This document shows, in pieces, positions 14,939 through 23,765 of a stretch of DNA of 64,000 bases. The notes beneath the pieces are model-generated. The model saw only the letters and a program-made list of their open reading frames with translations, was not told where the DNA came from and ran no database searches. Each line of letters starts with the position of its first letter. The first letter of the stretch is position 1. Position numbers and translations under genes: made by a program. The DNA is from Phenylobacterium sp. (GTDB taxonomy: Bacteria > Pseudomonadota > Alphaproteobacteria > Caulobacterales > Caulobacteraceae): NCBI RefSeq assembly GCF_024508875.1, contig NZ_JANINU010000307.1, positions 61,324 through 125,323 of the forward strand. The letters are read 5' to 3'.

Positions 14939-15508
14939 GTGACCCTCGCACTTCCCGTCAAGGCGTCCAAGGCGCCGGGCGTCAATCCGGACCTGCCGTT
15001 CTATCCGCTGGCGATCGCGGTGCTCACGGTGTCGGACACCCGAACCGAACAGACCGACACCTCCGGCGGCCTCCTGGCGCAACGGCTGCAGGCCGCGGGC
15101 CATCTGCTCAGCGCCAAGGCCATCGTGGCCGACGAGGTGGACGCGATTCAAGCCCAGGTCCGGGCCTGGGCCGACGATCCGCAGATCGACGTGATCCTGA
15201 CCACAGGGGGCACGGGTTTCGCGCCGCGCGATGTCACGCCGGAGGCGGTGCGGCCGCTGCTCGCCCGGGAAATGGACGGCTTTTCCGTGGTGTTCCACCA
15301 GGCCAGCCAGACCACGGTCGGCATCTCGACGCTGCAGTCCCGCGCCCTGGCCGGGCAGATCGGCGAGACGTTCATCTTCTGCGTGCCCGGTTCCACCGGC
15401 GCCTGCCGCGACGCCTGGGACCTGGTGCTCGCCCTCGAGTTCGACAGCCGGTTCAAGCCCTGCTCGCTGGTCGGCCAGATCCCTCGCTACCGAGGCGTAT
15501 GCTCGTGA
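14939..15508 (+). CDS. moaB: MoaB/MogA-family molybdopterin adenylyltransferase
   Basis: 189 residues from GTG at 14939, with GGAGG in the end of moaD. The family motif VILTTGGTGFAPRDVTPEA is complete, followed by GFSVVFHQAS and CVPGSTGACRDAWDLVL. Proteins of this fold adenylylate molybdopterin before MoeA inserts molybdate. The 20-residue N-terminal extension (LPVKASKAPGVNPDLPFYPL) resembles the alphaproteobacterial MoaB form. The end overlaps moeA by 10 nt. Confidence 0.93.
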   Translation: MTLALPVKASKAPGVNPDLPFYPLAIAVLTVSDTRTEQTDTSGGLLAQRLQAAGHLLSAKAIVADEVDAIQAQVRAWADDPQIDVILTTGGTGFAPRDVTPEAVRPLLAREMDGFSVVFHQASQTTVGISTLQSRALAGQIGETFIFCVPGSTGACRDAWDLVLALEFDSRFKPCSLVGQIPRYRGVCS

Positions 15509-16695
15509 TCGCCTTCGACGAGGCCTGCCGCCGCGTCGCGGCCGTCGCGGCGCCTGTCGGCGTCGAACGGACGTCCCTCGAGGCGGCGGCCGATCGCGTC
15601 CTGGCCGCGCCGGTCGTTGCGCGGCGCTCCGCGCCGGAGGTGGAGGTATCGGCCATGGACGGCTACGCGGTTCGCGACGCGGACCTGGGCCTGGCGCCGA
15701 CCCGCCTCCGTGTCGCCGGTGAGGCCTTCGCCGGTTCGCCGCCGTTGACGACTCCGCTCGCGCTCGGCGACTGCGTGCGCATCTTCACGGGCGCGCCGAT
15801 GCCGCCGGGGGCGGATCGGGTCGTGATCCAGGAAGATGTGCGCCGCGACGGCCAGACCGTCTGGCTTGCCGAGTCGCCGCCCTCCGCGCGCCACGTGCGG
15901 GCGGCCGGTTCGGACTTTGCGTCCGGCGAGGTGTTGCTGGAGGCGGGAACCCGGCTCGGGCCGCTGACGCTGGTCGCCGCCGCCGCCGCGGATGTGGAGA
16001 CCGTCGAAACCTACATCCGGCCCCGGGTCGCCGTGCTCAGCACCGGCGATGAACTGGTCGCGCCGGGCCGCGCCGCGAACAGGCCGGGCGCGATCCCCGA
16101 GAGCGTGTCCTTCGGCGTCGCTGCGCTCGCGCGCGCCTGGGGTGGCGAGGTCGTGGGCCGCAGGCGCCTGCGCGACGATCTCCCCAGCCTGATCCGGGAG
16201 GCCGGCGTGGCGCTGGACGACGCCCATGTCGTCGTGGTCACCGGCGGCGCGTCCGTGGGCGAGCGCGACTTCTCCAAGGCGATGTTCCAGGCGCTGGGCC
16301 TTCGCCTCGATTTCGAGAAGGTGGCGATCAAGCCGGGCAAGCCGGTCTGGCTGGGCCGCGTCGGCGAGCGCGCCGTGATCGGGCTTCCGGGCAACCCCTC
16401 GGCGGCGATGGTCACCGCCCGCCTGTTCCTGGCGCCGCTCCTGGCCGGCATGACCGGGCGCAGGCCCGAGGAAGCCCTCGCGTGGCGCATGGCGCCGCTG
16501 GCCGCGCCATTGGGCGCCTGCGGGGACCGTGAGTGCTTCCATCGCGGGCGCAGCGCGCACGATGGCGTGCGTCCCCTGGGAAACCAGGACTCCAGCGCCC
16601 AGAAGGATCTTGCGACGGCGGACCTGCTGATCCGCCGTAGGGCCGGCGCGCGGCGCCTGGAGGCCAACGATCTGGTCGAGATCCTGAGCTTCTGA
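15499..16695 (+). CDS. moeA: Molybdopterin molybdenumtransferase MoeA
   Basis: 398 residues from the ATG at 15499; an in-frame extension upstream to 14767 only crosses moaD/moaB and is not coding. MoeA features in order: SAMDGYAVRDAD near residue 50, IFTGAPMPPGADRVV, VAVLSTGDELV, VVVTGGASVGERDF, and GLPGNPSAAMVTARLFL. MoeA inserts molybdate into adenylylated molybdopterin, giving the cofactor used by NarG. Third gene of the moaD-moaB-moeA operon. It converges with the hemerythrin gene, the two stops being adjacent. Confidence 0.95.
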   Translation: MLVIAFDEACRRVAAVAAPVGVERTSLEAAADRVLAAPVVARRSAPEVEVSAMDGYAVRDADLGLAPTRLRVAGEAFAGSPPLTTPLALGDCVRIFTGAPMPPGADRVVIQEDVRRDGQTVWLAESPPSARHVRAAGSDFASGEVLLEAGTRLGPLTLVAAAAADVETVETYIRPRVAVLSTGDELVAPGRAANRPGAIPESVSFGVAALARAWGGEVVGRRRLRDDLPSLIREAGVALDDAHVVVVTGGASVGERDFSKAMFQALGLRLDFEKVAIKPGKPVWLGRVGERAVIGLPGNPSAAMVTARLFLAPLLAGMTGRRPEEALAWRMAPLAAPLGACGDRECFHRGRSAHDGVRPLGNQDSSAQKDLATADLLIRRRAGARRLEANDLVEILSF

Positions 16696-17238
16696 CTAGG
16701 CGTCCATCCGCTGCTGGACGAGCGCGGCGTACAGCACCTCGTGCTCGAGCCGGGCGTGCGCCTTCAGGTCCGCCTCGAGCTTGCGGCACAGGAACGACAG
16801 CGCCTGCCGGCCAAGGGGCGCCTCGAACGACGGGCGGTGTCCGCTGTTGAACCGTCTAAGCGCGTCGAGCCGCAGCTCCATGTCCACGTGATCGTCCATC
16901 ATCTGGCGGGTCACGAAAGCGACGCAGCGCGGTGTCCCGATGCGCAGCAGCGGAAACAGGGAGAACTCCTCCCGGCGCTGCTGGGCCTCGAGGCCTGCCG
17001 CCAGGCGGCGAAGGTGGTCGCCGAGGCCCGGCGGGCAAGTGGGGTCGCTCGCGCGGCTGTTCTCGGCCTCGTCGGCCAGGGCGATGGCGCTGGCAAGGTC
17101 GCGCAGGTGGGTGCGATGGTATCGCTCGACGATACGCTCCAGCAGGCTCGTAACGTCAAAGGGGGCGGCGTCATTGGCCGGGGCGGGGTCGCCGTCGCGG
17201 ACCTTGGTCCACGTGAGGTCTATCGCTTGAGGTCGCAT
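16696..17238 (-). CDS. Hemerythrin-domain protein (first of three)
   Basis: 180 residues from MRPQAIDL at 17238. Hemerythrin ligands are visible: RYHRTHLRDL, then LEAQQRREEFSLFPLL, then MMDDHVDMELRLDAL and KAHARLEHEVLYAALV. The His/Glu set suits a di-iron site. It resembles the C-terminal domain of RIC/ScdA/YtfE proteins, which repair nitrosatively damaged iron clusters, but the N-terminal ScdA domain is missing. An FNR-type box lies 80 bases upstream. Protection during nitrate respiration is a reasonable inference. Confidence 0.87.
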   Translation of the reverse strand: MRPQAIDLTWTKVRDGDPAPANDAAPFDVTSLLERIVERYHRTHLRDLASAIALADEAENSRASDPTCPPGLGDHLRRLAAGLEAQQRREEFSLFPLLRIGTPRCVAFVTRQMMDDHVDMELRLDALRRFNSGHRPSFEAPLGRQALSFLCRKLEADLKAHARLEHEVLYAALVQQRMDA

Positions 17239-17317
17239 GGCCAACCCTTTCTGGCTCCCCGGCCCGAAGGTTAGACCGACCCTTGCCTGGACGCCTTGAG
17301 CCGAGGCGGCCGCGCCC

Positions 17318-17331
17318 TTGATGTTCGACAA
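17318..17331 (-). promoter_or_regulatory. Weak FNR/Dnr-type box upstream of the first hemerythrin
   Basis: TTGAT-GTTC-GACAA keeps a perfect left half but has two mismatches on the right. A centre at -41.5 would place the transcript start near 17283, 45 bases before the hemerythrin start at 17238. The weakest of the nine boxes. Confidence 0.45.
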
Positions 17332-17343
17332 GCGAGAAGGAAG

Positions 17344-17371
17344 CGGCGGCGAATCCGGAGATTCGCCGCCG
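17344..17371 (-). terminator. Hairpin terminator after the second hemerythrin gene
   Basis: CGGCGGCGAATC and GATTCGCCGCCG form a perfect 12-bp stem with a 4-base loop. It lies 75 bases past the stop of the minus-strand hemerythrin at 17447. On the minus strand it is followed by CTTCCTTCT, a partial pyrimidine tract. Confidence 0.6.
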
Positions 17372-17446
17372 CGCGACGCCCGTTCCACAATGCGGCCGAG
17401 AGCGCATCCGGGGTGTGCGCCGGAACGCGCTCGCCGCGCTCGGGCG

Positions 17447-18001
17447 TCAGGTCAGGAAGGGCGCGAAAAGCAGTTCGTTCTCCAGCCGCATGTGTTCGCG
17501 CAGGTCGGCGTCGAGCTTGCGGCAGAGCGCGTTCAGCGCTCGCCACGTGCCGCAGGCGTCGGCCGGGCAGGCGAAGTCGCCGGTGAGAGCCCGCAGGTCC
17601 CGCAACTGAACCTCCACATCCTCGTGCTCGGCCATCATCCGGCCGATGGGGAATCGGATCATCGGGCTGCCGCCGGCGAGGATCATCGGGAAGAGCACCT
17701 GTTCCTCGCGTTGCTGGTGGCTTTCGAGGTCGTCCAGCATCAGGGCCAGGTGGTCCGCCAGTCCGTGCGGGCAACCTGGCGCGTCGGCGTGGACGGCCTC
17801 GACCTTGCGCGCCAGGGTGATGGCCTCCGGAAACTCGCGCCGATGGGTTTCGTGATAGCGCGCCAGGATCAGCTCGATGAGGCCGGCGGCGTTCGCGTCG
17901 GGCGCCCGCGGCGGCCCTGCGGATGCCGACATCAGGGCGCAGCGGATGGCGGGTGGGTCGGCGGCCTGGCCGGCCGAGGCGGGACGGGTGTCGTCGAGCA
18001 C
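17447..18001 (-). CDS. Hemerythrin-domain protein (second of three)
   Basis: 184 residues. I take the GTG at 18001 as start because AGGGAG lies 7 bases upstream; an inner ATG (MSASAGPP) is possible. Ligand-bearing segments parallel the first copy: RYHETHRREFPEA, LESHQQREEQVLFPMI, MMAEHEDVEVQLRDL and REHMRLENELLFAPFL. A di-iron protein of the RIC-like type is likely. It is divergent from nrdJ and shares with it the FNR-type box at 18072, so both are probably induced together when oxygen is low or NO is present. Confidence 0.87.
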   Translation of the reverse strand: MLDDTRPASAGQAADPPAIRCALMSASAGPPRAPDANAAGLIELILARYHETHRREFPEAITLARKVEAVHADAPGCPHGLADHLALMLDDLESHQQREEQVLFPMILAGGSPMIRFPIGRMMAEHEDVEVQLRDLRALTGDFACPADACGTWRALNALCRKLDADLREHMRLENELLFAPFLT

Positions 18002-18071
18002 GGTTGGCTCCCTTCGACCTGACCCTAGCCGGGCCGGGCGCGCTACGCCTTGAGCCGGCGCGATCCGCCGC

Positions 18072-18085
18072 TTGATATCGGTCAA
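18072..18085. promoter_or_regulatory. FNR/Dnr-type box between hemerythrin and nrdJ
   Basis: TTGAT-ATCG-GTCAA matches the consensus at 9 of 10 bases. It could serve nrdJ (predicted start near 18120, 62-base leader) and, in the other direction, the hemerythrin (predicted start near 18037). Confidence 0.75.
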
Positions 18086-18181
18086 GCGCCGACTTGCCCG
18101 ATCGCAGGTGGCCGGCCCGTTCGGCTCAACCGGGCCGCCCGGGGAATCGATCAGTCTCGCCGCCTCTGAAGGAGTGACGAC

Positions 18182-20395
18182 ATGGCGTTCGACAACCCGC
18201 TGGCGAGCGAGATCTGGGCCAGCAAGTACCGCTTCCGGCCGGCGGGCGCGCCGGGAGACGAGACGGTGCACGACACCTGGTCGCGGGTCGCCGCCGCCCT
18301 CGCCGAGGCCGAAGCCCCGGAGCTGCGCGCGACGATGCGCGACCGCTTCGAAGGCGCCCTGCGCGACCACAGGTTCCTGCCGGCCGGCCGCATCCTCGCC
18401 GGCGCCGGGACGGCGCGGGCGGTGACCCTGTTCAATTGCTTCGTCATGGGCCGCACTCCCGACGACCTGGGCGGCATCTTCACCCACGTCCGCGAGGCGG
18501 CTCTGACCCTCCAGCAAGGCGGGGGCGTGGGGATGGACTTCTCTTCGATCCGCCCGGCCGGTGCGGCGGTGAAGGGTGTCGACGCCGACGCCTCCGGCCC
18601 GCTGAGTTTCATGGACGTCTGGGACGCCATGTGCCGGACCATCCTCTCCGCCGGCCAGCGCCGCGGCGCCATGATGGGCTGCCTACGGATCGACCATCCC
18701 GACATCGAGGCGTTCATCGACGCCAAACGGGAGGGGATGCGCCTGCGCAACTTCAACCTCTCGGTGCTCGTGCCGGACAGCTTCATGGCGGCCCTGACCG
18801 AGGACGCGGACTGGCCGCTGGTGTTCGAGGGCGAGGTGCTGGGGTCGGTGCGCGCCGCGGACCTCTGGAGCCGGCTGATGCGCGCGACCTACGACGCGGC
18901 CGAGCCGGGGGTGATCTTCATCGACCAGGTGAACGCCCGCAACAACCTCGCCTATTGCGAGACCATCCTGGCCAGCAACCCCTGCGGCGAGCAGATGCTG
19001 CCGCCGTACGGCGCGTGCCTTCTGGGGTCGATCAACCTGGCGCGGCTCGTGGCGAGGCCTTTCGAACCCGGCGCGGAGCTGGACCTCTCCGAACTCTCCG
19101 ACCTGACCGGCACGGCCGTGCGGATGCTGGACAATGTCATCGACGTCTCGCGCTTTCCGCTCGAGGCGCAGGCGACGGAGGCGCGCGCCAAGCGACGGAT
19201 CGGGCTGGGCGTCACGGGCCTCGCGGACGCCCTGGTGTTCTGCGGCGTTCCGTACGGCAGCGACCGCGCCGTCGAGCTGACCGGCGCCTGGCTCGGGCGG
19301 ATCCAGCAGCAGGCCTACCGCGCCTCGGCCGAGCTGGCCGCCGAGAAGGGCGCGTTTCCGCTGTACGACCCGGCGATCCTGGAGCGGCCGAACCTGGCGG
19401 CCCTCGATCCCGAGACCCGCGAGCTGATCGCCCGGCATGGGCTGCGCAACGGCTGCCTGACGTCTGTGGCTCCGACAGGTACGACCTCGCTGCTAGCCGG
19501 CAATGTGTCGTCGGGCATCGAGCCGGTCTTCGCCTACGCCTATCTCCGCAAGGTGCGCCAGGCGGACGGCTCGAGCCGCGAGGAGCCGGTGGAGGACTAC
19601 GCCCTCGCGGTCTGGAAGCGGCTGCACGCCGACGCGCCGCCGCCGGCCGAGGTGTTCGTCAGCGCCCAGACCCTGTCGCCGCAGGACCACGTCCGCATGC
19701 AGGCCGCCGCCCAGGCGCACGTCGACAGCTCGATCTCCAAGACCGTCAACTGCCCGGCCGACATCGGCTTCGAGGCCTTCAGCGAAATCTATCGGCTAGG
19801 TTGGCGCAGCGGCTGCAAGGGGATGACCACGTATCGGCCCAACGCCATCACCGGCTCGGTCCTGTCGGTGGATCCCGAGCCCGCGACCGGCGCCGCCGAC
19901 CCGGCGCTGATCCCGCGGCCGGAGGCGCTCGAGGGTGCGACCTACAAGCTGGTCTGGCCGGAAAGCGCGCATGCCGTCTACGTGACCCTCAACGACCTCG
20001 AGGACGGCGGCGCACGTCGGCCCTTCGAGATCTTCATCAACTCCAAGAACATGGACCACTACGCCTGGACACTGGGGCTCACCCGGATGATCTCGGCGGT
20101 GTTCCGGCGGGGCGGCGACGTGAGCTTCGTGGCCGAGGAGCTGAAGGCGGTGTTCGACCCGCGCGGCGGGGCCTGGCTCGGCGGGCGTTACGTGCCTTCG
20201 TTGCTCGCCGCCATCGGCAGCGTGATCGAGCGGCACCTGGGCGGCGCACCGCCAGAGCCGGCCCCCGAGGCGGCGCCGTCGCTGGCGATCCGGCCGTTCG
20301 CCCCGGCCGGTTGCCCGCGCTGCGGGGGCTTCGAATTGGTCCGCCGGGAGGGCTGTGACAGCTGCCTGTCTTGTGGCTACTCGAAGTGCGGTTGA
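18182..20395 (+). CDS. nrdJ: Adenosylcobalamin-dependent (class II) ribonucleotide reductase
   Basis: 737 residues with GAAGGAG upstream. Class II features: FLPAGRILAGAG at ~66, LFNCFVMG with the first redox cysteine, QQGGGVGMDFSSIRP, the thiyl-radical motif NPCGEQMLPPYGACLLGSIN, APTGTTSLLAGN, and a C-terminal cysteine cluster CPRCGG...CDSCLSCGYSKCG that re-reduces the active site. It makes deoxyribonucleotides using B12 and needs no oxygen, which fits its place in an anaerobic respiration island. No cobalamin riboswitch is visible upstream; an FNR-type box is. Confidence 0.96.
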   Translation: MAFDNPLASEIWASKYRFRPAGAPGDETVHDTWSRVAAALAEAEAPELRATMRDRFEGALRDHRFLPAGRILAGAGTARAVTLFNCFVMGRTPDDLGGIFTHVREAALTLQQGGGVGMDFSSIRPAGAAVKGVDADASGPLSFMDVWDAMCRTILSAGQRRGAMMGCLRIDHPDIEAFIDAKREGMRLRNFNLSVLVPDSFMAALTEDADWPLVFEGEVLGSVRAADLWSRLMRATYDAAEPGVIFIDQVNARNNLAYCETILASNPCGEQMLPPYGACLLGSINLARLVARPFEPGAELDLSELSDLTGTAVRMLDNVIDVSRFPLEAQATEARAKRRIGLGVTGLADALVFCGVPYGSDRAVELTGAWLGRIQQQAYRASAELAAEKGAFPLYDPAILERPNLAALDPETRELIARHGLRNGCLTSVAPTGTTSLLAGNVSSGIEPVFAYAYLRKVRQADGSSREEPVEDYALAVWKRLHADAPPPAEVFVSAQTLSPQDHVRMQAAAQAHVDSSISKTVNCPADIGFEAFSEIYRLGWRSGCKGMTTYRPNAITGSVLSVDPEPATGAADPALIPRPEALEGATYKLVWPESAHAVYVTLNDLEDGGARRPFEIFINSKNMDHYAWTLGLTRMISAVFRRGGDVSFVAEELKAVFDPRGGAWLGGRYVPSLLAAIGSVIERHLGGAPPEPAPEAAPSLAIRPFAPAGCPRCGGFELVRREGCDSCLSCGYSKCG

Positions 20396-20402
20396 GGCCT
20401 GC

Positions 20403-20416
20403 TTGACGTGCATCAA
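20403..20416 (+). promoter_or_regulatory. FNR/Dnr-type box upstream of nnrS
   Basis: TTGAC-GTGC-ATCAA matches at 9 of 10 bases. With the centre at -41.5 and a TAGGTC -10-like hexamer at 20439-20444, transcription would begin at 20450-20451, the A of the nnrS start codon. That predicts a leaderless mRNA. Confidence 0.72.
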
Positions 20417-20449
20417 GGCGTCCGAGGCGGCGCAGCGGTAGGTCCGCGC

Positions 20450-21625
20450 ATGACCAGCACCTCGGCCGCGCGGCGCGCCTATGATGGGCCGGCGCTCTTC
20501 AGCTTCGGCTTCCGCCCCTTCTTTCTGTTCGGGGCCCTCTGGAGCGCGCTGGTCGTGCCCCTATGGCTCTGCAGCTATTTCCACGGCGGTTCGGCCGCTC
20601 TGACCCGCGAGTGGCACATCCACGAGATGATCTTCGGGTTCCTGGGCGCGGTCATCGCCGGGTTCCTCACCACGGCGGTTCCGAACTGGACCGGGCGGAT
20701 GCCGGTGATCGGCGCGCCGCTGGGCGGCCTTGTCGCGCTGTGGGTCCTCGGGCGGCTGGCCATGCTCTATCAGGGCGTGCTCGGGCCGTTCGCGGCGGTC
20801 GCCGACAGCCTGTTCCTCCTCGCCTTCGCCGCCGTGATCTGGCGCGAGGTGCTGGCCGGCCGCAACTGGCGCAACCTGCCGGTCTGCGGCCTGGTGACGC
20901 TCTTCGCCTTCGCCAACGTGGCCTACCATCTTCCGCGCGGCGTCTCCGGGGAGGTCGGCATGCGCTTGGCGCTCGGCGCCGCGAGCGTGCTGATCGCCCA
21001 GATCGGCGGGCGTATCGTGCCCAGCTTCACCCGCAACTGGATGAAGGCCCGGGCCATGGAGCCGGGACCGGCTCCGTTCGGGACGGTCGATCGGGCGGCC
21101 CTGGGACTCTCCGGCCTGGGCGGCGCATTGTGGGTCGCCATGCCGCAGAGCCGGCTCACCGGGGCCGTCCTGGCCCTGGCGGGGATCGCCCACCTGGCGC
21201 GGCTGGCGCGCTGGCGCGGCTGGCGGGCGGCGGCCGAGCCGCTCGTCTGGATCCTGCACCTGGGCTACGGCTGGCTGGGCGTCGGCATGCTGCTGCTGGG
21301 CGGCTCGGCGCTGGCCCCCGTCCTCGTGCCGCGGTCGGCCGGCGTCCACGCGCTGACCGCCGGCGCGGTCGGGGTCATGACCCTGGCGGTGATGACCCGG
21401 GCCACGCGTGGACATACCGGGCGTCCGCTCGCCGCGGGTGGCGCCACCCTGGCGATCTATCTGGCGATCAACGCCGCGGCGATCCTGCGGGTCGCCGCCC
21501 CGTTCACGGGGGTCGCCCAGTCCTTCTGGCTCTCGGCGTCCGGCTTCGTCTGGTCGCTGGCGTTCGGAGGCTTCGCCGTCGCCTACGGGCCCATGCTCAC
21601 GCTGCCGCGTCCGCGGCCTGCTTGA
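20450..21625 (+). CDS. nnrS: NnrS family heme-copper membrane protein
   Basis: 391 residues from ATG at 20450. NnrS signatures: FSFGFRPFFLFGALWSAL at the N-terminus, then WHIHEMIFGFLGAVIAGFLT with the conserved His pair, GGRIVPSFTRNW, and WILHLGYGWLGVGMLLLG near the end. About ten to twelve membrane segments. NnrS relieves NO toxicity in denitrifiers, although its chemistry is unclear. There is no Shine-Dalgarno before the ATG, consistent with a leaderless transcript. Its TGA overlaps the next FNR-type box. Confidence 0.95.
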   Translation: MTSTSAARRAYDGPALFSFGFRPFFLFGALWSALVVPLWLCSYFHGGSAALTREWHIHEMIFGFLGAVIAGFLTTAVPNWTGRMPVIGAPLGGLVALWVLGRLAMLYQGVLGPFAAVADSLFLLAFAAVIWREVLAGRNWRNLPVCGLVTLFAFANVAYHLPRGVSGEVGMRLALGAASVLIAQIGGRIVPSFTRNWMKARAMEPGPAPFGTVDRAALGLSGLGGALWVAMPQSRLTGAVLALAGIAHLARLARWRGWRAAAEPLVWILHLGYGWLGVGMLLLGGSALAPVLVPRSAGVHALTAGAVGVMTLAVMTRATRGHTGRPLAAGGATLAIYLAINAAAILRVAAPFTGVAQSFWLSASGFVWSLAFGGFAVAYGPMLTLPRPRPA

Positions 21626-21635
21626 TCTTCATCAA
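21622..21635 (+). promoter_or_regulatory. Perfect FNR/Dnr-type box upstream of moaA
   Basis: TTGAT-CTTC-ATCAA is a perfect match to the consensus and overlaps the nnrS stop codon. TAGGAT at 21657-21662 provides a -10, giving a start near 21670 and a GC-rich leader of about 143 bases before moaA. Confidence 0.82.
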
Positions 21636-21812
21636 GGCGGTTTCGCGCACGCCGCATAGGATGCCGGCTCGGCTGGGCCTCGGCCCGGCCGTATAGCTCC
21701 GAGCGTTCCGGCCTAACGCGCACCCGCGCCACGGCCCGGCCGCCGCGCCGGCCCGCCGGCAAGGGTTACGGGGGAAACGCCGTCGCCTCCCGCGCTTGGA
21801 AAGGAGCCAGGG

Positions 21813-22790
21813 TTGGGTGATCTCGTCGACGGCTTTGGCCGCCGCTTCCACTATCTGCGGCTCTCGATCACCGAGGTCTGCAACTTCCGCTGCACCTACT
21901 GCCTGCCGGACGGCTTCAAGAAGACGGCCCCGCTGACCTTCCTGACGCCGCTGGAATGCGAACGCGTGGTCCGTGCGTTCGCGGACCTGGGGGTCTCGAA
22001 GATCCGCCTGACGGGCGGCGAGCCCAGCGTGCGCCGCGACGTCGCGGAGATCATCGCGAGGACCGCCGCCACCCCCGGAATCTCCAAGGTCTGCATCACC
22101 ACTAACGGCTGGAACCTCGACCGCCAGATCGGCGCCTGGCGCGAGGCGGGCCTCACCAACCTCAACGTCAGCATCGACTCCCTCGACCGCGAGGGCTTCC
22201 GCCGCATCACCGGCCACGACCGGCTACCGGCCGTGGTCGCGGGACTGGACCGCGCCCTGGCGCTCGGCGTGCCCAACGTGAAGGTCAACGGGGTGCTGCT
22301 GCGCGACACCGCGCAAGCCGGCTTCGCGGACTTCGAGGCCTTCGTGCGCGAGCGGCCGGTGGCGGTGCGGTTCATCGAGCTGATGCGGACCGGCGACAAC
22401 GCCCAATTCTTCGCCGACCAGCACGCGCCGGGCGCGGTGCTCACCGATTGGTTGAAGGCGCGCGGCTGGACCCCGCGGGCGCGGGGTTTCGACGACGGTC
22501 CGGCGGTCGAGTACGTTCATCCCGACTTCGCCGGTCGCATCGGCCTCATCGCGCCCTACGCGCCGGGCTTCTGTGACAGCTGCAACCGGTTGCGGATCAC
22601 CGCGCGCGGGCAGCTGCGCCTGTGCCTGTTCGGCGAGCTGGGCGTCGGCCTGAAGGACCTGCTGCAGGTTGACGAGCCGGAGGCGTTGCGGGCCAGGATC
22701 CTGCGCGCGCTGGCCGGTAAGCCGGCCGGCCACCGCCTGCACCAGGGCGACGCCGGCGACACCCGCCAGCTGGCCCAGTTCGGCGGCTGA
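21813..22790 (+). CDS. moaA: GTP 3',8-cyclase MoaA
   Basis: 325 residues. The start is TTG at 21813, directly after AAGGAG; no ATG or GTG fits. Radical-SAM motif CNFRCTYC near residue 24, GGEPSVRRD, then the C-terminal second cluster with CDSCNRLRITARGQLRLCLF and the terminal Gly-Gly needed for catalysis. It converts GTP to 3',8-cyclo-GTP with MoaC, the first step of cofactor synthesis. moaC is not in the window. It converges with the regulator gene, with 2 nt between the stops. Confidence 0.95.
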   Translation: MGDLVDGFGRRFHYLRLSITEVCNFRCTYCLPDGFKKTAPLTFLTPLECERVVRAFADLGVSKIRLTGGEPSVRRDVAEIIARTAATPGISKVCITTNGWNLDRQIGAWREAGLTNLNVSIDSLDREGFRRITGHDRLPAVVAGLDRALALGVPNVKVNGVLLRDTAQAGFADFEAFVRERPVAVRFIELMRTGDNAQFFADQHAPGAVLTDWLKARGWTPRARGFDDGPAVEYVHPDFAGRIGLIAPYAPGFCDSCNRLRITARGQLRLCLFGELGVGLKDLLQVDEPEALRARILRALAGKPAGHRLHQGDAGDTRQLAQFGG

Positions 22791-22792
22791 GG

Positions 22793-23563
22793 TCAGGCGG
22801 CGCGGGTGCGGTCATCGGCCAGCGGCCAACGCTCGCGCTGGGCCTTGCCGGTGAGTTCGTCCGTGACCGGCTGGTGGTTGTCGATCAGTGGGTCGGGCTT
22901 GGCGAGGCGTTCGAGGACGGCCGGTCGGGTGATCGTCACGGAGGGCCCGTGGACCTCCACGCCGTAGTCGGCGAGGGCGGCAATCGACCGCGAAAGGTTT
23001 TCAGGCGTCATCCCGAGTAGGGAAGCCAGCACCCGCTTCTCATGCGGCAGCACGAAGCTGGCGTCGCCGCCCTGGCGCAGGCGCTGGGTGATCAGGTAGT
23101 TGGCGAGCCGCTCGAGGCCGCCGCGCAGCTTGTGGTTCTTCAGGGTGCGCACCAGCCCCCGGTAGCAGCCGGCCATCTCCTGGGCGACCGCGACCGCGAA
23201 GGCCGCGTCCTCGGACATGACGCGGCGGATCGCGGCGCCGGACAACATGAGGATATCGGAGCGCTCCACGGTGCGGGCGCTCATCAGGCCGTCGGCGTCC
23301 AGGACCACCGCCGCCAGGATGAAGGTCGAGACGGGGCGCAGGAGCGCGAGCGTCGTCTCCTTGTCGTTCCAGGTGCCCTCGAGTTCGACGGTCCCGTCGA
23401 GCAGGACGTAAAGGAAATCGACCTGATCCCCGCCGAGCAGCAGTGTGGTGCCGGCGGGGAACCGCTGCAGGAAGGCGCCGGCCGACAGGGTCCGGAAGGT
23501 GTCGTTCGAACAGCCGCGGAACAAGGGCAGGGCCCTCACCCGTTCCACATCGACATCCCGCAT
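22793..23563 (-). CDS. Crp/Fnr-family regulator, NarR/Dnr-like
   Basis: 256 residues: cyclic-nucleotide-binding-like barrel (~10-125), a dimer helix, and a C-terminal winged helix with recognition segment LLGMTPENLSRSIAAL. The E-SR pattern is the one that reads TTGAT half-sites. The N-terminus has only one cysteine and no FNR-type Fe-S cluster motif, so oxygen sensing by a [4Fe-4S] centre is unlikely. Location beside narK points to a NarR- or Dnr-type nitrite/NO-responsive activator, by analogy with Paracoccus. It probably controls the nine boxes here, perhaps including its own (23624-23637). Confidence 0.88.
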   Translation of the reverse strand: MRDVDVERVRALPLFRGCSNDTFRTLSAGAFLQRFPAGTTLLLGGDQVDFLYVLLDGTVELEGTWNDKETTLALLRPVSTFILAAVVLDADGLMSARTVERSDILMLSGAAIRRVMSEDAAFAVAVAQEMAGCYRGLVRTLKNHKLRGGLERLANYLITQRLRQGGDASFVLPHEKRVLASLLGMTPENLSRSIAALADYGVEVHGPSVTITRPAVLERLAKPDPLIDNHQPVTDELTGKAQRERWPLADDRTRAA

Positions 23564-23623
23564 CGGCGCGCCCCATCTGGATTGTAGAGCCCAGAGATGT
23601 GCCGAGCGGACGGGAGTCCTGCC

Positions 23624-23637
23624 TTGATTTGAGTCAA
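23624..23637 (-). promoter_or_regulatory. FNR/Dnr-type box, regulator-proximal
   Basis: TTGAT-TTGA-GTCAA, 9 of 10 bases. It lies 61 bases upstream of the Crp/Fnr-type gene. The minus strand has TACAAT at 23586-23581 as a possible -10, so the regulator may control itself. Confidence 0.65.
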
Positions 23638-23650
23638 GTGGCGCTGCGAC

Positions 23651-23664
23651 TTGATGTTGGTCAA
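23651..23664. promoter_or_regulatory. FNR/Dnr-type box, middle of the regulator-narK spacer
   Basis: TTGAT-GTTG-GTCAA, 9 of 10 bases, 14 bases from the previous box and about 155 bases before narK. It may be a second site for either promoter. Confidence 0.65.
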
Positions 23665-23765
23665 TCGCCGGGCCGAAGTAAGTCTATCCCTCCGTGTCAC
23701 TACTTAGGTAGCGGCCACGTCGTCCTGAATATATCTGCGACGTCTTGGCCGGATTTGCTTCCGGC

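Noticed and set aside
14767..16695. 642-codon frame that would fuse extra sequence to the front of MoeA
   Set aside because: The upstream part runs out of frame through moaD and moaB and is Pro/Arg-rich; MoeA homology begins at the ATG at 15499.
18086..18181. Cobalamin riboswitch before nrdJ
   Set aside because: The leader is too short and has no B12-box-like sequence; only a 7-bp hairpin is present.
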